From: Pseudomonadota bacterium
GTDB taxonomy: Bacteria; Pseudomonadota; Gammaproteobacteria; Acidithiobacillales; Acidithiobacillaceae
NCBI GenBank assembly: GCA_021827445.1
Contig: JAKAVW010000097.1
Location: 1 to 9,750 of the forward strand
Direction of reading: 5' to 3'
DNA length: 9,750 bases
The position numbers and the translations under genes are program-made. This document shows, piece after piece, positions 1 to 5,883 of the stretch. A model generated the notes under the pieces. It was not told where the DNA came from. It ran no database searches and saw nothing but the letters and a program-made list of their open reading frames with translations. Position 1 is the first letter of the stretch. Every line of letters starts with the position of its first letter.

Positions 1-388
1 AATGTTCCCAAGGCCTCCAGTATAAAACCGCCAGAGACCGATACAAGGCTGGTATTGATGGTAGTGCCCCAAGATGTCCTGTCGATCCGCAAAGAACCAC
101 CAGAAGCACATAACCGACCGCGATGCCACCGCCAATCTGGGCGATCATATACAGGCCTGCACCCTTCCAGCCTATCTTTCCTGCAATGGCCCCGCCAAGG
201 GTAACCATAGGGTTGAGCACGCCACCACGGATGTCACCAAACACATACGCGGCGATCATGATGGCCAGTCCGTTAGCCAGGGCCACATCGATTAGGGGAT
301 AGCCCATTGCCGCAGCACCGCCACCCAAAAATATGAGCCCGAAGGTACCGATGAACTCTGCCGTCATTTTCCGAGTTATTGAGCACAT
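1..388 (-). pseudogene. MIP/aquaporin-family channel, 5' part, apparent frameshift
   Basis: The minus-strand reading from ATG at 388 gives a hydrophobic protein that runs off the left edge. Residues about 10-30 form a first membrane helix (AEFIGTFGLIFLGGGAA), followed by a second helix and the first pore loop GGVLNPMVTLGG (residues about 55-66), where NPM replaces the usual NPA. A third helix follows at about 80-99 (IAQIGGGIAVGYVLLVVL). This order is that of a major intrinsic protein (water or small-solute channel, inner membrane). After residue about 107 the frame turns into proline/arginine/tryptophan-rich nonsense, while the adjacent frame reads GTTINTSLVSVSGG and then FILEALGT, the expected fourth helix. 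One base missing from the C run at 67-70 would explain this. GGGG lies 8-11 bases before the ATG. An internal ATG at 367 is an alternative start. The frameshift could be a sequencing error; the family call is firm. Confidence 0.7.
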
Positions 389-680
389 AACGGATTCCCC
401 ATATTAAATTTGAACGAAAGGTGACACGGCATCACGCTTTGACGCCGGGCCGCACGAATATCTATAAGCAAATAATGGTATACTTACAGATCTGGGGCAG
501 TGATACCTATAAACCGGCTACAGTGATATAGCCTGTCCGTAGATGGATGAAGTCCATGACTGATAACTGCCTTTTTGCGCAGATGGGGCTATCCTTCCGT
601 GGCGAAAGGCGTAATCCTCTGATTCGGGCGCGGTCGCGCCTGGGCCTTGACGCGACCGATCCAGATTGGCGCGTTACCGG
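389..680. other. Intergenic region between MIP gene and VIT gene
   Basis: About 290 bases without a credible gene. It holds the upstream region of the minus-strand MIP gene (AT-rich around 455-490, with no promoter I would defend) and the 3' flank of the minus-strand VIT gene, where an 8-bp-stem hairpin lies at 631-658. Confidence 0.6.
631..658 (-). terminator. GC-rich hairpin after the VIT-family gene
   Basis: CGGTCGCG at 631-638 pairs perfectly with CGCGACCG at 651-658 around a 12-base loop, 22 bases beyond the stop of the minus-strand VIT gene. There is no U run after the stem in either direction, so it is a possible transcript end or stabilising hairpin rather than a clear intrinsic terminator. 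Confidence 0.35.
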
Positions 681-1373
681 TCAGATACCCGTCTGACCGA
701 GCAGATGGCCGATCAGCGTGGTGGCGATCATCGAGAGAACACCCCAGAAGACCACGCGGATGGCGCCCTTCACCATGGGGGCGCCACCTGCCCGGGCTGC
801 GACCGCGCCGAGGAACACCAGCAGCAGGATGCTGGTCGTATACAGGGCCGGCAGTACTTTGCCGTGGGGGACGAAGGCGGCGATCAGCACCGGGAACAGG
901 GCACCACATGCAAAGGCAGCGGCGGAAGCCAGTGCCGCTTCGGCGGGCCGCGCCGCCGCCATTTTCGTCATGCCCAGTTCGTCATGGGCATGCGCAGCAA
1001 GGGCATCATGCTCCATAAGTTGGGTGGCGACCTGCTGGGCCAGCGCCTGACTAAGGCCACGCGCCACATAGATGCCCCTGAGTTCGAGCAGTTCTTTTTC
1101 AGGGTTTTTTTCCAGTTCGCGTCTTTCCGTTTCGAGATCTGCGGCCTGGGTATCGGCCTGTGAACTCACGGATACATACTCACCGGCCGCCATGGCAAAG
1201 GCGCCGGCGACCATCGCCGCAACACCGGCGAGCAGAATTTGTTGGTGGCTTGCCTGTCCGGCAGCGATACCGGCAAGGAGGCTTGCTGTCGAGAGAAGAC
1301 CATCGTTGGCGCCCAGCACACCGGCCCGGAGCCAGCCGATCTTCTCATGGTGGTGGTGTTCGTCATGATACAT
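681..1373 (-). CDS. VIT1/CCC1-family Fe(II)/Mn(II) transporter
   Basis: Predicted 230-residue inner-membrane metal transporter of the VIT/CCC1 family, which in characterised members moves Fe2+ or Mn2+ out of the cytosol. Sequence signs: a His-rich N-terminus (YHDEHHHHEKIGW), then WLRAGVLGANDGLLSTASL in helix 1, a second helix ending in the family motif GEYVSVSSQADT (about 64-75), a Glu-rich cytosolic linker (about 80-135, ERRELEKNPEKELLELRG), which in the plant homologue binds metal, and three C-terminal helices. The reading frame extends upstream to 1466, but the start at 1373 is preferred: GGGAG lies 10 bases upstream and family similarity begins immediately. Monocistronic, divergent from the DUF423 gene. 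Relevant to metal homeostasis in an iron-rich habitat (inference). The substrate cannot be decided from sequence. Confidence 0.9.
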   Translation of the reverse strand: MYHDEHHHHEKIGWLRAGVLGANDGLLSTASLLAGIAAGQASHQQILLAGVAAMVAGAFAMAAGEYVSVSSQADTQAADLETERRELEKNPEKELLELRGIYVARGLSQALAQQVATQLMEHDALAAHAHDELGMTKMAAARPAEAALASAAAFACGALFPVLIAAFVPHGKVLPALYTTSILLLVFLGAVAARAGGAPMVKGAIRVVFWGVLSMIATTLIGHLLGQTGI

Positions 1374-1483
1374 GCGATGTCTACTCCCGGCCGAGAAAGG
1401 GTGGCCAGAGTGTAACCACGGTGCAAAGCACTGGTCCAGCCATTCCTGCCTCACCCGGCTGTCCACCCAGCGGAGCGAATTTC

Positions 1484-1492
1484 TGCTATCCT
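1484..1492 (+). promoter_or_regulatory. Extended -10 element before DUF423 gene
   Basis: TGCTATCCT fits an extended -10 (TG-n-TATnnT) about 70 bases before the DUF423 start. No convincing -35 box is seen at the right spacing. It would drive the DUF423-rhodanese-aminopropyltransferase run. Confidence 0.35.
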
Positions 1493-1561
1493 GCTCGACA
1501 GCCGCCTGCCTGCGAAGCCGGAGCTCGCGGTCCGAATACCATGATGCAGCGGAGAACGGTT

Positions 1562-1945
1562 ATGATGTCGCAGACAGACAAGTGGTTCCTTGCCCTAGGC
1601 GCCGCCAACGCGGGGGCTGCGGTAGCGCTGGGGGCCATCGGCGCCCACGCCCTGAAAGACCGCTTGTCACCCAAAATGATGAGCGTTTACCATACCGGTA
1701 GCCAGTATCACCTCTACCACGCCCTGGGACTGATGCTGGTGGGAGTGGTGGCGCTGCAACTGCCGGAATCCGGCCTTACGCAGTGGTCAGGCTGGCTTAT
1801 GCTGACCGGGACGGCGTTATTTTCTGGCAGTCTTTACCTTCTGGCGATCACCGGCAAGGGTTGGCTCGGCGCTGTTACGCCCGTCGGTGGGCTGTCGCTC
1901 ATTTCTGCATGGATATTGTTGGCTGCAGGCGTGTTACAGGTATAA
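1562..1945 (+). CDS. DUF423 family small membrane protein
   Basis: A 127-residue protein with about four hydrophobic helices and the DUF423 (YgdD-like) signature: ALGAANAGAAVALGAIGAHA near the N-terminus, then the HTGSQYHLYHALGLMLVG region and the GSLYLLAITG segment. Inner membrane; the molecular function of the family is unknown. Start choice: the frame is open far upstream, but GGAG at 1551-1554 sits 7 bases before ATG 1562, with an adjacent ATG at 1565. An earlier ATG pair at 1541 and 1544 lacks an equally good ribosome site. Its length matches the family. It is followed after 30 bases by the rhodanese gene, probably in one operon. Confidence 0.88.
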   Translation: MMSQTDKWFLALGAANAGAAVALGAIGAHALKDRLSPKMMSVYHTGSQYHLYHALGLMLVGVVALQLPESGLTQWSGWLMLTGTALFSGSLYLLAITGKGWLGAVTPVGGLSLISAWILLAAGVLQV

Positions 1946-1975
1946 CTTCCGGTCAGCTTTGGTCAGGAGAGCAGT

Positions 1976-2374
1976 ATGACAAAGTCGGTAATAAACCTCG
2001 CCCCGCAGGACGCCTTCAACTTCCTGCAGAAAAACCCGCAGGCTGTGCTTATTGACGTCAGAAGTGAAATGGAGTTTCTGTTTGTCGGGCACCCGAAAGA
2101 AGCGTTAACCATCCCCTGGCGAGACGATCCCGACTGGGAAATCAACCCGGACTTTCTGTGTCGGGTACGGCGCGCCACATCTCTCAACCGGCCCGTCTTA
2201 CTGATCTGCCGTAGTGGCCATCGCTCGCTGGAGGCTGGACAGTACTTGCAGGCCAATGGTTTCAGCGCCGTTTACAATGTGGCGCATGGCTTTGAAGGGG
2301 ATCTGAACGATCAGCATCGCCGAAGCAGTCTGAATGGCTGGCGCTTTGATGGACTGCCCTGGGAGCAAATATAA
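1976..2374 (+). CDS. Single-domain rhodanese-like sulfurtransferase
   Basis: A 132-residue cytoplasmic protein consisting of one rhodanese domain. Seen: the N-terminal half with the conserved LIDVRSEMEF stretch (about 25-34), and the active-site loop CRSGHRS with the persulfide-forming cysteine at residue 78, followed by AGQYLQANGFSAVYNVAHGFEGD. Such proteins carry sulfane sulfur as a cysteine persulfide and pass it to acceptors such as cyanide or thiols; the physiological partner here is unknown. No signal peptide. AGGAGA ends 5 bases before the ATG, a strong ribosome site. It lies 30 bases after DUF423 and 111 bases before the spermidine-synthase-like gene. In a sulfur oxidiser it could serve sulfur trafficking, which is inference from context. 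Confidence 0.93.
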   Translation: MTKSVINLAPQDAFNFLQKNPQAVLIDVRSEMEFLFVGHPKEALTIPWRDDPDWEINPDFLCRVRRATSLNRPVLLICRSGHRSLEAGQYLQANGFSAVYNVAHGFEGDLNDQHRRSSLNGWRFDGLPWEQI

Positions 2375-2485
2375 CACCGCGACAGGAGCCTTTTGTTGAT
2401 TTCCGCCGCACGCGCACGGGTAATGAGGCCCATAAAAACCGAGTCGTGAAAAGATGACAGCACAGTAAAAGGATGCACTAGAAAT

Positions 2486-3280
2486 ATGAACGAATCTGCC
2501 GGTTCTCTGACCGACTCTCCGGATCTACCCAGTCAACCTGCGCTGCGGCAACCCTTCGCGCAAGAAGATTTTCGGGCCATAACATTACGCTTCGATCTTT
2601 CGGCGACTCAAAGTATCATGCACAAATCTGCGCCAGATAAGCTGGTCCTGGGTTATACCCGTACCATGATGGGTTTTCTGATTTTACAGCCAAAACCCAA
2701 ACGGATTGCCATGATCGGCCTGGGTGGAGGTTCACTGGCAAAATATTGTCTGCGCCACATCCCGGATGCCCACTTCACTGCCGTGGAGATCAATCCCAAG
2801 GTCATTGAGTTGCGTGACCGCTTCGGCATCCCACCAGACGGCCCCAATTTCCAGGTGCTGAGTGGGGATGGCGCGGTATATGTCAGCAACCACACCAAAC
2901 CGGTCGATGTGCTGCTGGTCGACGGTTTCAACCATGACGGCCAACCCACACAACTATGCAGCACCGGGTTCTACAACGACTGTTATGCCAAGCTGCGAAA
3001 GAATGGGGTACTGGTGATCAACATGCTGAGCAGTGACCGGCAATGCGATGCCTACGTCGCCCGCATCCAGACAAGCTTCGATAATCAGGTCGTCGTTATA
3101 GACGCAGAAGAGTCCGGCAACAAAATCGTATTTGCATACAAAGGTGCGGACTTCCCGCAGTTGGCGAGCAAAATACGCGATCGCGTCCGCGCACTGGGGC
3201 CCTCACACAGTATCTCTTTGCACGCCACCGCGCAGAAATTGTCCGAACAATTCAAGCAACTTTATTCATGCCGGTCGTAA
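2486..3280 (+). CDS. Spermidine synthase-like (polyamine aminopropyltransferase-fold) protein
   Basis: A 264-residue protein with the Rossmann core of spermidine synthases and related methyltransferases: the nucleotide-binding glycine loop GLGGGSL (78-84), the acidic ribose-binding strand end VEINP (100-104), GDG (127-129), DVLLVDGF with the equivalent of the catalytic-loop aspartate at 146, and the FYNDCYAKLRKNGVLVINM strand. The N-terminal beta domain is short, and the segment around 56-64 (GYTRTMMGF) stands where true synthases have the substrate-binding HP/YHE region, so genuine spermidine production is not assured. It may be an aminopropyltransferase or methyltransferase of unknown substrate. 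A weak AAGGA lies 12 bases before the ATG. Last gene of a three-gene co-oriented run. A decayed copy of its 3' end follows directly. Confidence 0.82.
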   Translation: MNESAGSLTDSPDLPSQPALRQPFAQEDFRAITLRFDLSATQSIMHKSAPDKLVLGYTRTMMGFLILQPKPKRIAMIGLGGGSLAKYCLRHIPDAHFTAVEINPKVIELRDRFGIPPDGPNFQVLSGDGAVYVSNHTKPVDVLLVDGFNHDGQPTQLCSTGFYNDCYAKLRKNGVLVINMLSSDRQCDAYVARIQTSFDNQVVVIDAEESGNKIVFAYKGADFPQLASKIRDRVRALGPSHSISLHATAQKLSEQFKQLYSCRS

Positions 3281-3287
3281 CGGTCCA

Positions 3288-3422
3288 GGCGGACTGTACA
3301 TATGATTCAGCGATGCTTCCCCCAGCGGTCAAGCCTGCTGGATGAACCGCTGCCGACATTCCTGATCCGGGTCCGCCCACATCATTTCTTTGCACGCCAT
3401 TGCACAGAAAACATGGAAGTAA
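3288..3422 (+). pseudogene. Decayed 3' end of a second spermidine synthase-like gene
   Basis: Bases 3369-3410 align without gaps to the region encoding GPSHSISLHATAQK in the preceding gene, with about 33 of 42 identical by eye. In the matching frame they read GSAHIISLHAIAQKTWK followed by TAA at 3420-3422. An in-frame TGA just upstream at 3363 and a frame change around 3350-3370 break the reading; before that, another frame gives CFPQRSSLLDE, matching the position of DFPQLASKIRD. This looks like the last 40 or so codons of a tandem paralog whose 5' part was lost. Seen: the repeat. Inferred: duplication followed by deletion. Confidence 0.55.
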
Positions 3423-3747
3423 TACAAACGCATCCCCTGTGGACACGCTGTCGGCTCGCGGAACTTTCCCTGACCTTCTCGATCCATGAGGCCCTGGATG
3501 AAATGATCGCCGAGGTGCGTCTGGAGATCCTCGCTATTCCCGGGCCAGCCCTGCTCGTTGCCGAAACGCATCGCCAAGGCCCGGCAGGACATCGACAAAC
3601 ACTGGCGCGCCAGCGCCCCTTGCGGCAGATGCCCGCCTTAGCCCGTCGCCGATCAAATATTGCATCACGCACCAAGACCACGGCGCTGACAGATCACAGA
3701 TTTCGGGGTAGGATCGCCTCATTCACCCGGCCGGTTCCAAAGCCCAT
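3423..3747. other. Region without a recognisable gene
   Basis: Open frames exist on both strands: plus-strand 3302-3964 is open throughout, and minus-strand 3329-3598 gives an 89-residue reading with TTG start. Neither resembles a family I know, neither has a ribosome site, and both run across the decayed paralog. The plus-strand frame starting near 3507 ends in a Cys-containing tail (CGRCPP), also unrecognised. Most likely degenerate gene remnants. Confidence 0.4.
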
Positions 3748-3964
3748 GAACAAGCAGCAAGGAAATACGCCCGTCCATATTTGGCGCGTCGATTTCGAGG
3801 TAATGGAGATGCGGACCACCTCACCGGACGGCATCCATGTGTGGATAGCACGGGATGACGTGATGGAGGCTTTGCAGATTCCGGATCCCGGATACGCTCT
3901 GAGCTTTGTAGCCCCGGAGGATCAGGCCGCCCTTTCATCGGGAGCCGATGTTCCGGACGAGTAA
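3748..3964 (+). CDS. Small hypothetical protein, weakly BRO-N-like
   Basis: A possible 72-residue protein starting MNKQQGNTPVHIW. The stretch DGIHVWIARDDVMEALQIPD followed by aromatic and acidic residues follows the pattern of BRO-N/antirepressor-type domains (small beta hairpin, W-[IF]-x-A-x-D-V-x-x-A-L), but the match is by eye and weak, and the protein would be shorter than a complete BRO protein. No ribosome site is visible before ATG 3748; the frame is open further upstream to 3302, so the start is uncertain. Its last 43 bases overlap the 3' end of the convergent VapC gene. It could be a remnant, or not translated. Confidence 0.4.
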
Positions 3965-4314
3965 GCACAGCCAAGTTCGGTAGCCAGAGCCATGAGACGT
4001 TTGTCGCGGGACCATAAATTGGCCTGCACGAGCACGGCAGAGGCCAGGATACTCGCGTCAACATAACCTATACCGCGTCCCATCAGGCCATGACGCTCAA
4101 TGAAAAACAGGGTTTCCTCTGGAGAGGTGGCAGTGCATCGGGGTAAGCATGAGAGCAGATATAAGGTCTGTTGCCGATTTTTGAGGTTGCCGCAGGCGAT
4201 TTCTCCGATGATGAAATCGTGCGTTTGCACCATGCCATGATCGAGCAGGGTAGAGAGCTGTGTGTCCCCAGAGCGGAAATGGTCGATCCAGACGGAGGTA
4301 TCGACCAGAATCAA
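3922..4314 (-). CDS. vapC: VapC-type PIN-domain toxin ribonuclease
   Basis: A 130-residue PIN-domain protein. The four acidic residues expected to bind Mg2+ or Mn2+ are all present: D5 in ILVDTSVWIDHF, E38 in IIGEIACG, D86 in GYVDASILASA and D104 in LWSRDKRL. VapC toxins cleave RNA, often initiator tRNA or 23S rRNA; the target here is unknown. The start codon is TTG at 4314-4312, overlapping the TGA stop of the upstream antitoxin (TTGA), so the pair is translationally coupled. The C-terminal extension SSGTSAPDERAA is slightly longer than usual and overlaps the convergent small ORF. No truncation is visible, so the toxin is probably intact. Confidence 0.93.
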   Translation of the reverse strand: MILVDTSVWIDHFRSGDTQLSTLLDHGMVQTHDFIIGEIACGNLKNRQQTLYLLSCLPRCTATSPEETLFFIERHGLMGRGIGYVDASILASAVLVQANLWSRDKRLMALATELGCAYSSGTSAPDERAA

Positions 4315-4508
4315 GCGGCAGGCTCTCGTCTGCGAGGAATGTTCTGTAATTGCGGTTCTGTTCCACCCAAGCGAGCGAGGCGACGAGCACTTTCCCGTTC
4401 AATCAAAGCACGCAGGGCCTCTTTTAAGAGGGCGCCACGGTCTTCTACGCCACAGAGAGTTTTGGCTTGGGCCAGAAGATCATCATCCAGGTTGATCGTA
4501 GTTCGCAT
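4311..4508 (-). CDS. vapB: VapB-type ribbon-helix-helix antitoxin
   Basis: A 65-residue antitoxin. The N-terminal MRTTINLDDDLLAQAKTL strand and helix form a ribbon-helix-helix DNA-binding fold, followed by ALLKEALRALIERESARRLARLGG, typical of VapB partners of PIN toxins (VapB/DUF2191 type). The basic tail PRRREP would wrap the toxin active site. It binds VapC and autoregulates the operon in characterised relatives. GAGG lies 8 bases before the ATG. First gene of the vapBC operon, with a good promoter at 4542-4570. Confidence 0.92.
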   Translation of the reverse strand: MRTTINLDDDLLAQAKTLCGVEDRGALLKEALRALIERESARRLARLGGTEPQLQNIPRRREPAA

Positions 4509-4541
4509 AAGAGGGACCTCATCAGGGCATCACATGGTGTT

Positions 4542-4570
4542 ATTTTAGATGGTTGGCGCTGGTTTGTCAT
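4542..4570 (-). promoter_or_regulatory. Sigma70-type promoter of vapBC
   Basis: On the minus strand ATGACA (-35, 4570-4565) is separated by exactly 17 bases from TAAAAT (-10, 4547-4542); each hexamer has five of six consensus bases. Transcription would start near 4535, leaving a leader of about 27 bases with the GAGG ribosome site. Confidence 0.65.
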
Positions 4571-4847
4571 GGGCTCGTGGCGCATATTTCAGGGCGACGT
4601 TACATCTGGCGCGCCCTCACCATACCTTACATTCGTCAGTTCGTGCTCTTACGCCAGCCCGCCACATCACTTCTGCCGTTCCCCGATGCCAACGGCGACA
4701 AGGCAGCGTAAGCAGTCGTCCAGCAGCTTGACAAGCGTGTTCTCAAAACTCGTGACCATGACTTGAAAGTGTGACGGCATACTGAGAATGGTTTTCGAGA
4801 ATTACAACTCATTGATTTACTGTGCGGCAATAATCACCAGTTGAAAC

Positions 4848-4873
4848 CTCTCAAAAAGGGCCCTTTGGGAGAG
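4848..4873. repeat. 26-bp palindrome upstream of hicA
   Basis: CTCTCAAAAAGGG at 4848-4860 and CCCTTTGGGAGAG at 4861-4873 are inverted copies with two mismatched pairs and no spacer. There is no T run, so it is more like an operator or cruciform-forming site than a terminator. Confidence 0.5.
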
Positions 4874-4952
4874 GGCGCCAGTTATAAGCCAGATTCCACG
4901 CTGTGGTTGTCTGAAAGTTCCGTGGTTCTATATGGTGGTATTTGATGTTACT

Positions 4953-4968
4953 TGTAGTATCATCTACA
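4953..4968. promoter_or_regulatory. Palindrome abutting the hicA start, possible operator
   Basis: TGTAG at 4953-4957 and CTACA at 4964-4968 are perfect inverted arms with 6 bases between them, ending one base before the hicA ATG where a ribosome site would be expected and none is seen. HicB-type antitoxins repress their own promoters through their DNA-binding domain, so this is a plausible operator. The link is inference. Confidence 0.35.
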
Positions 4969-4969
4969 G

Positions 4970-5197
4970 ATGAATAAGGCGATCAAGCTGCGTGAGGCTA
5001 TGAAAAACCACCCCATGGGGTGGCATATTGATGATCTTCAGGTGGTTGCCCGTCAGCACGGAATCACCTGGCGGCATGATGGCGGCAGTCACTGCGTATT
5101 CATTCGGCCCGATGGGCGGACGCTACCCGTGCCTGCGCATCGACCGATCAAGCCGATTTACATCAAAAAGTTTTTGCGCCTGGTGGCAGGAGAATGA
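4970..5197 (+). CDS. hicA: HicA-type mRNA interferase toxin
   Basis: A 75-residue protein with the HicA/YcfA fold (double-stranded-RNA-binding-like). The segment WRHDGGSHCVFIRPDGRTLP carries the catalytic histidine at residue 41 in the G-S-H motif, and PAHRPIKPIYIKKFLRLV is the conserved C-terminal strand and helix. HicA toxins cleave mRNA in a translation-independent way. The N-terminus is about 15 residues longer than the shortest HicA proteins. No Shine-Dalgarno sequence precedes ATG 4970; the next in-frame ATG codons are residue 11 (5000) and residue 16 (5015), also without a strong site. Poor translation initiation on the toxin is common in such modules. Overlaps hicB by four bases if the first hicB ATG is used. 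Confidence 0.93.
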   Translation: MNKAIKLREAMKNHPMGWHIDDLQVVARQHGITWRHDGGSHCVFIRPDGRTLPVPAHRPIKPIYIKKFLRLVAGE

Positions 5198-5199
5198 CC

Positions 5200-5559
5200 A
5201 TGCACACACTGGACGATTACCCGTTCGAGATGCGCCCGCTGAAGCCCGCAGAAGGGGGAGGGTATCTGATTTCCTACCCGGATTTCACGGAATGCATTGC
5301 GGATGGTGAAACCTTGGAAGAAGCGTTACAGAATGGCCGGGACGCCTTGCATGCGGTTATAGAGGCGTTGCAGGAGCAGGGGATGCCGGTACCGGCACCG
5401 AATGGCGGGGGCGTGGCTTCCGGCAAATTCGTTGCCAGAGTGCCAAAATCCATCCATGCCCAACTCGCTGCGCGGGCTAGAATGGAGGGGGTATCGCTCA
5501 ATGCGATGGTTTTGACACTCATCGCCAAGGGATTAGGTCAGGGAACGCGGGTGGAGTGA
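5200..5559 (+). CDS. hicB: HicB-type antitoxin with ribbon-helix-helix C-terminus
   Basis: A 119-residue antitoxin. Residues about 8-60 form the partial RNase-H-like HicB domain (FEMRPLKPAEGGGYLISYPD, CIADGETLEEALQNGRDAL). Residues about 77-113 form a ribbon-helix-helix DNA-binding region (KFVARVPKSIHAQLAARARM, then EGVSLNAMVLTLIAKGL). It neutralises HicA and probably represses the operon. Start choice: ATG at 5194 overlaps the hicA stop, but AGGAG at 5188-5192 is only one base from it and exactly seven bases from ATG 5200, so 5200 is preferred. Cotranscribed with hicA. A strong hairpin follows about 33 bases after the stop. Confidence 0.93.
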   Translation: MHTLDDYPFEMRPLKPAEGGGYLISYPDFTECIADGETLEEALQNGRDALHAVIEALQEQGMPVPAPNGGGVASGKFVARVPKSIHAQLAARARMEGVSLNAMVLTLIAKGLGQGTRVE

Positions 5560-5592
5560 GGTTTGCCGGACGCTGAAAGATGGATGGGTTGA

Positions 5593-5632
5593 TGGACACT
5601 TTCAGGGCCGGAAACGGCCCCGGAAGTGTCCA
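5593..5632 (+). terminator. Long GC-rich hairpin with GAAA loop after hicAB
   Basis: TGGACACTT (5593-5601) pairs perfectly with AAGTGTCCA (5624-5632), and inside it GGGCCG (5605-5610) pairs with CGGCCC (5615-5620) around a GAAA tetraloop. No U run follows directly, but T-rich sequence begins about 25 bases later. It may end or protect the hicAB transcript, or be a repetitive-element hairpin. Confidence 0.5.
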
Positions 5633-5643
5633 GAAACTAGGCG

Positions 5644-5676
5644 TTCAAAAAACGTTCTTTTACGAACATCTTAATA
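5644..5676 (-). terminator. Weak terminator-like sequence after the truncated minus-strand gene
   Basis: On the minus strand, just after the TAG of the gene remnant, GTTC and GAAC arms enclose a short A-rich loop and are followed by six T residues. The stem is only four base pairs, so this is tentative. Confidence 0.25.
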
Positions 5677-5681
5677 CCTGT

Positions 5682-5831
5682 CTATTCTTTGGTTTCTTCA
5701 TCGACATGCACCAACTTTGACATCAATGCGTCATTAGAATCTGACATTTCGTTAATAACTCTAATAATTCCTGGAATATCTTTTATCACTTCACCTAATT
5801 CACCGTTGGGCGCCTCAAAAAACCTTCCCAT
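5682..5831 (-). pseudogene. C-terminal remnant of a gene cut by the IS5-family element
   Basis: The minus strand reads 49 codons from ATG 5831 to TAG 5682. The last 41 codons (NGELGEVIKDIPGIIRVINE, then MSDSNDALMSKLVHVDEETK) look like genuine, acidic, AT-rich protein sequence; the family is unknown to me. The first eight codons (MGRFFEAP) lie entirely inside the left terminal repeat of the IS, the junction falling at 5808/5807 exactly on a codon boundary. So the host gene lost its 5' part and the IS end happens to give an in-frame ATG. No ribosome site precedes that ATG. The missing 5' part is not present on the other side of the IS. Base composition is clearly more AT-rich than neighbouring genes, suggesting foreign origin. 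Confidence 0.6.
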
Positions 5832-5852
5832 TTCGGCTGTATATGATAAAAT
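5825..5852 (+). promoter_or_regulatory. Candidate promoter of the IS transposase
   Basis: TTCCCA (5825-5830) and TAAAAT (5847-5852) are 16 bases apart, about 30 bases before the transposase ATG, inside the left end of the IS. The -10 is good, the -35 is weak. Confidence 0.35.
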
Positions 5853-5883
5853 ATAACCAGTTGAATATTATGGGGTATGCCGG

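Larger units (their letters stand above)
4571..4969. other. Non-coding region between divergent vapBC and hicAB modules
   Basis: About 400 bases with no gene I can support. Short frames on both strands (for example minus-strand 4830-4636) have shadow-like composition and no ribosome sites. It contains a 26-bp imperfect palindrome at 4848-4873 and a short palindrome against the hicA start. A weak promoter candidate for hicA is TTGTCT at 4907-4912 and TATATG at 4929-4934, spacing 16. Confidence 0.5.

Noticed and set aside
647..1163. Several plus-strand open frames in this span
   Set aside because: They are antisense to the well-supported VIT-family gene and have arginine- and histidine-rich shadow composition.
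1160..1561. Long upstream extension of the DUF423 frame
   Set aside because: The extension is antisense to the VIT gene, lacks similarity to the family, and a good ribosome site precedes ATG 1562.
3302..3964. A single 220-residue plus-strand gene
   Set aside because: It would run through the decayed paralog in the wrong frame and has no ribosome site; only the last 72 codons look protein-like.
4636..4830. Minus-strand 64-residue frame, and an interrupted plus-strand frame over the same bases
   Set aside because: Serine/arginine-rich shadow composition; the plus-strand frame has internal stops and no recognisable family, so a transposase remnant could not be supported.
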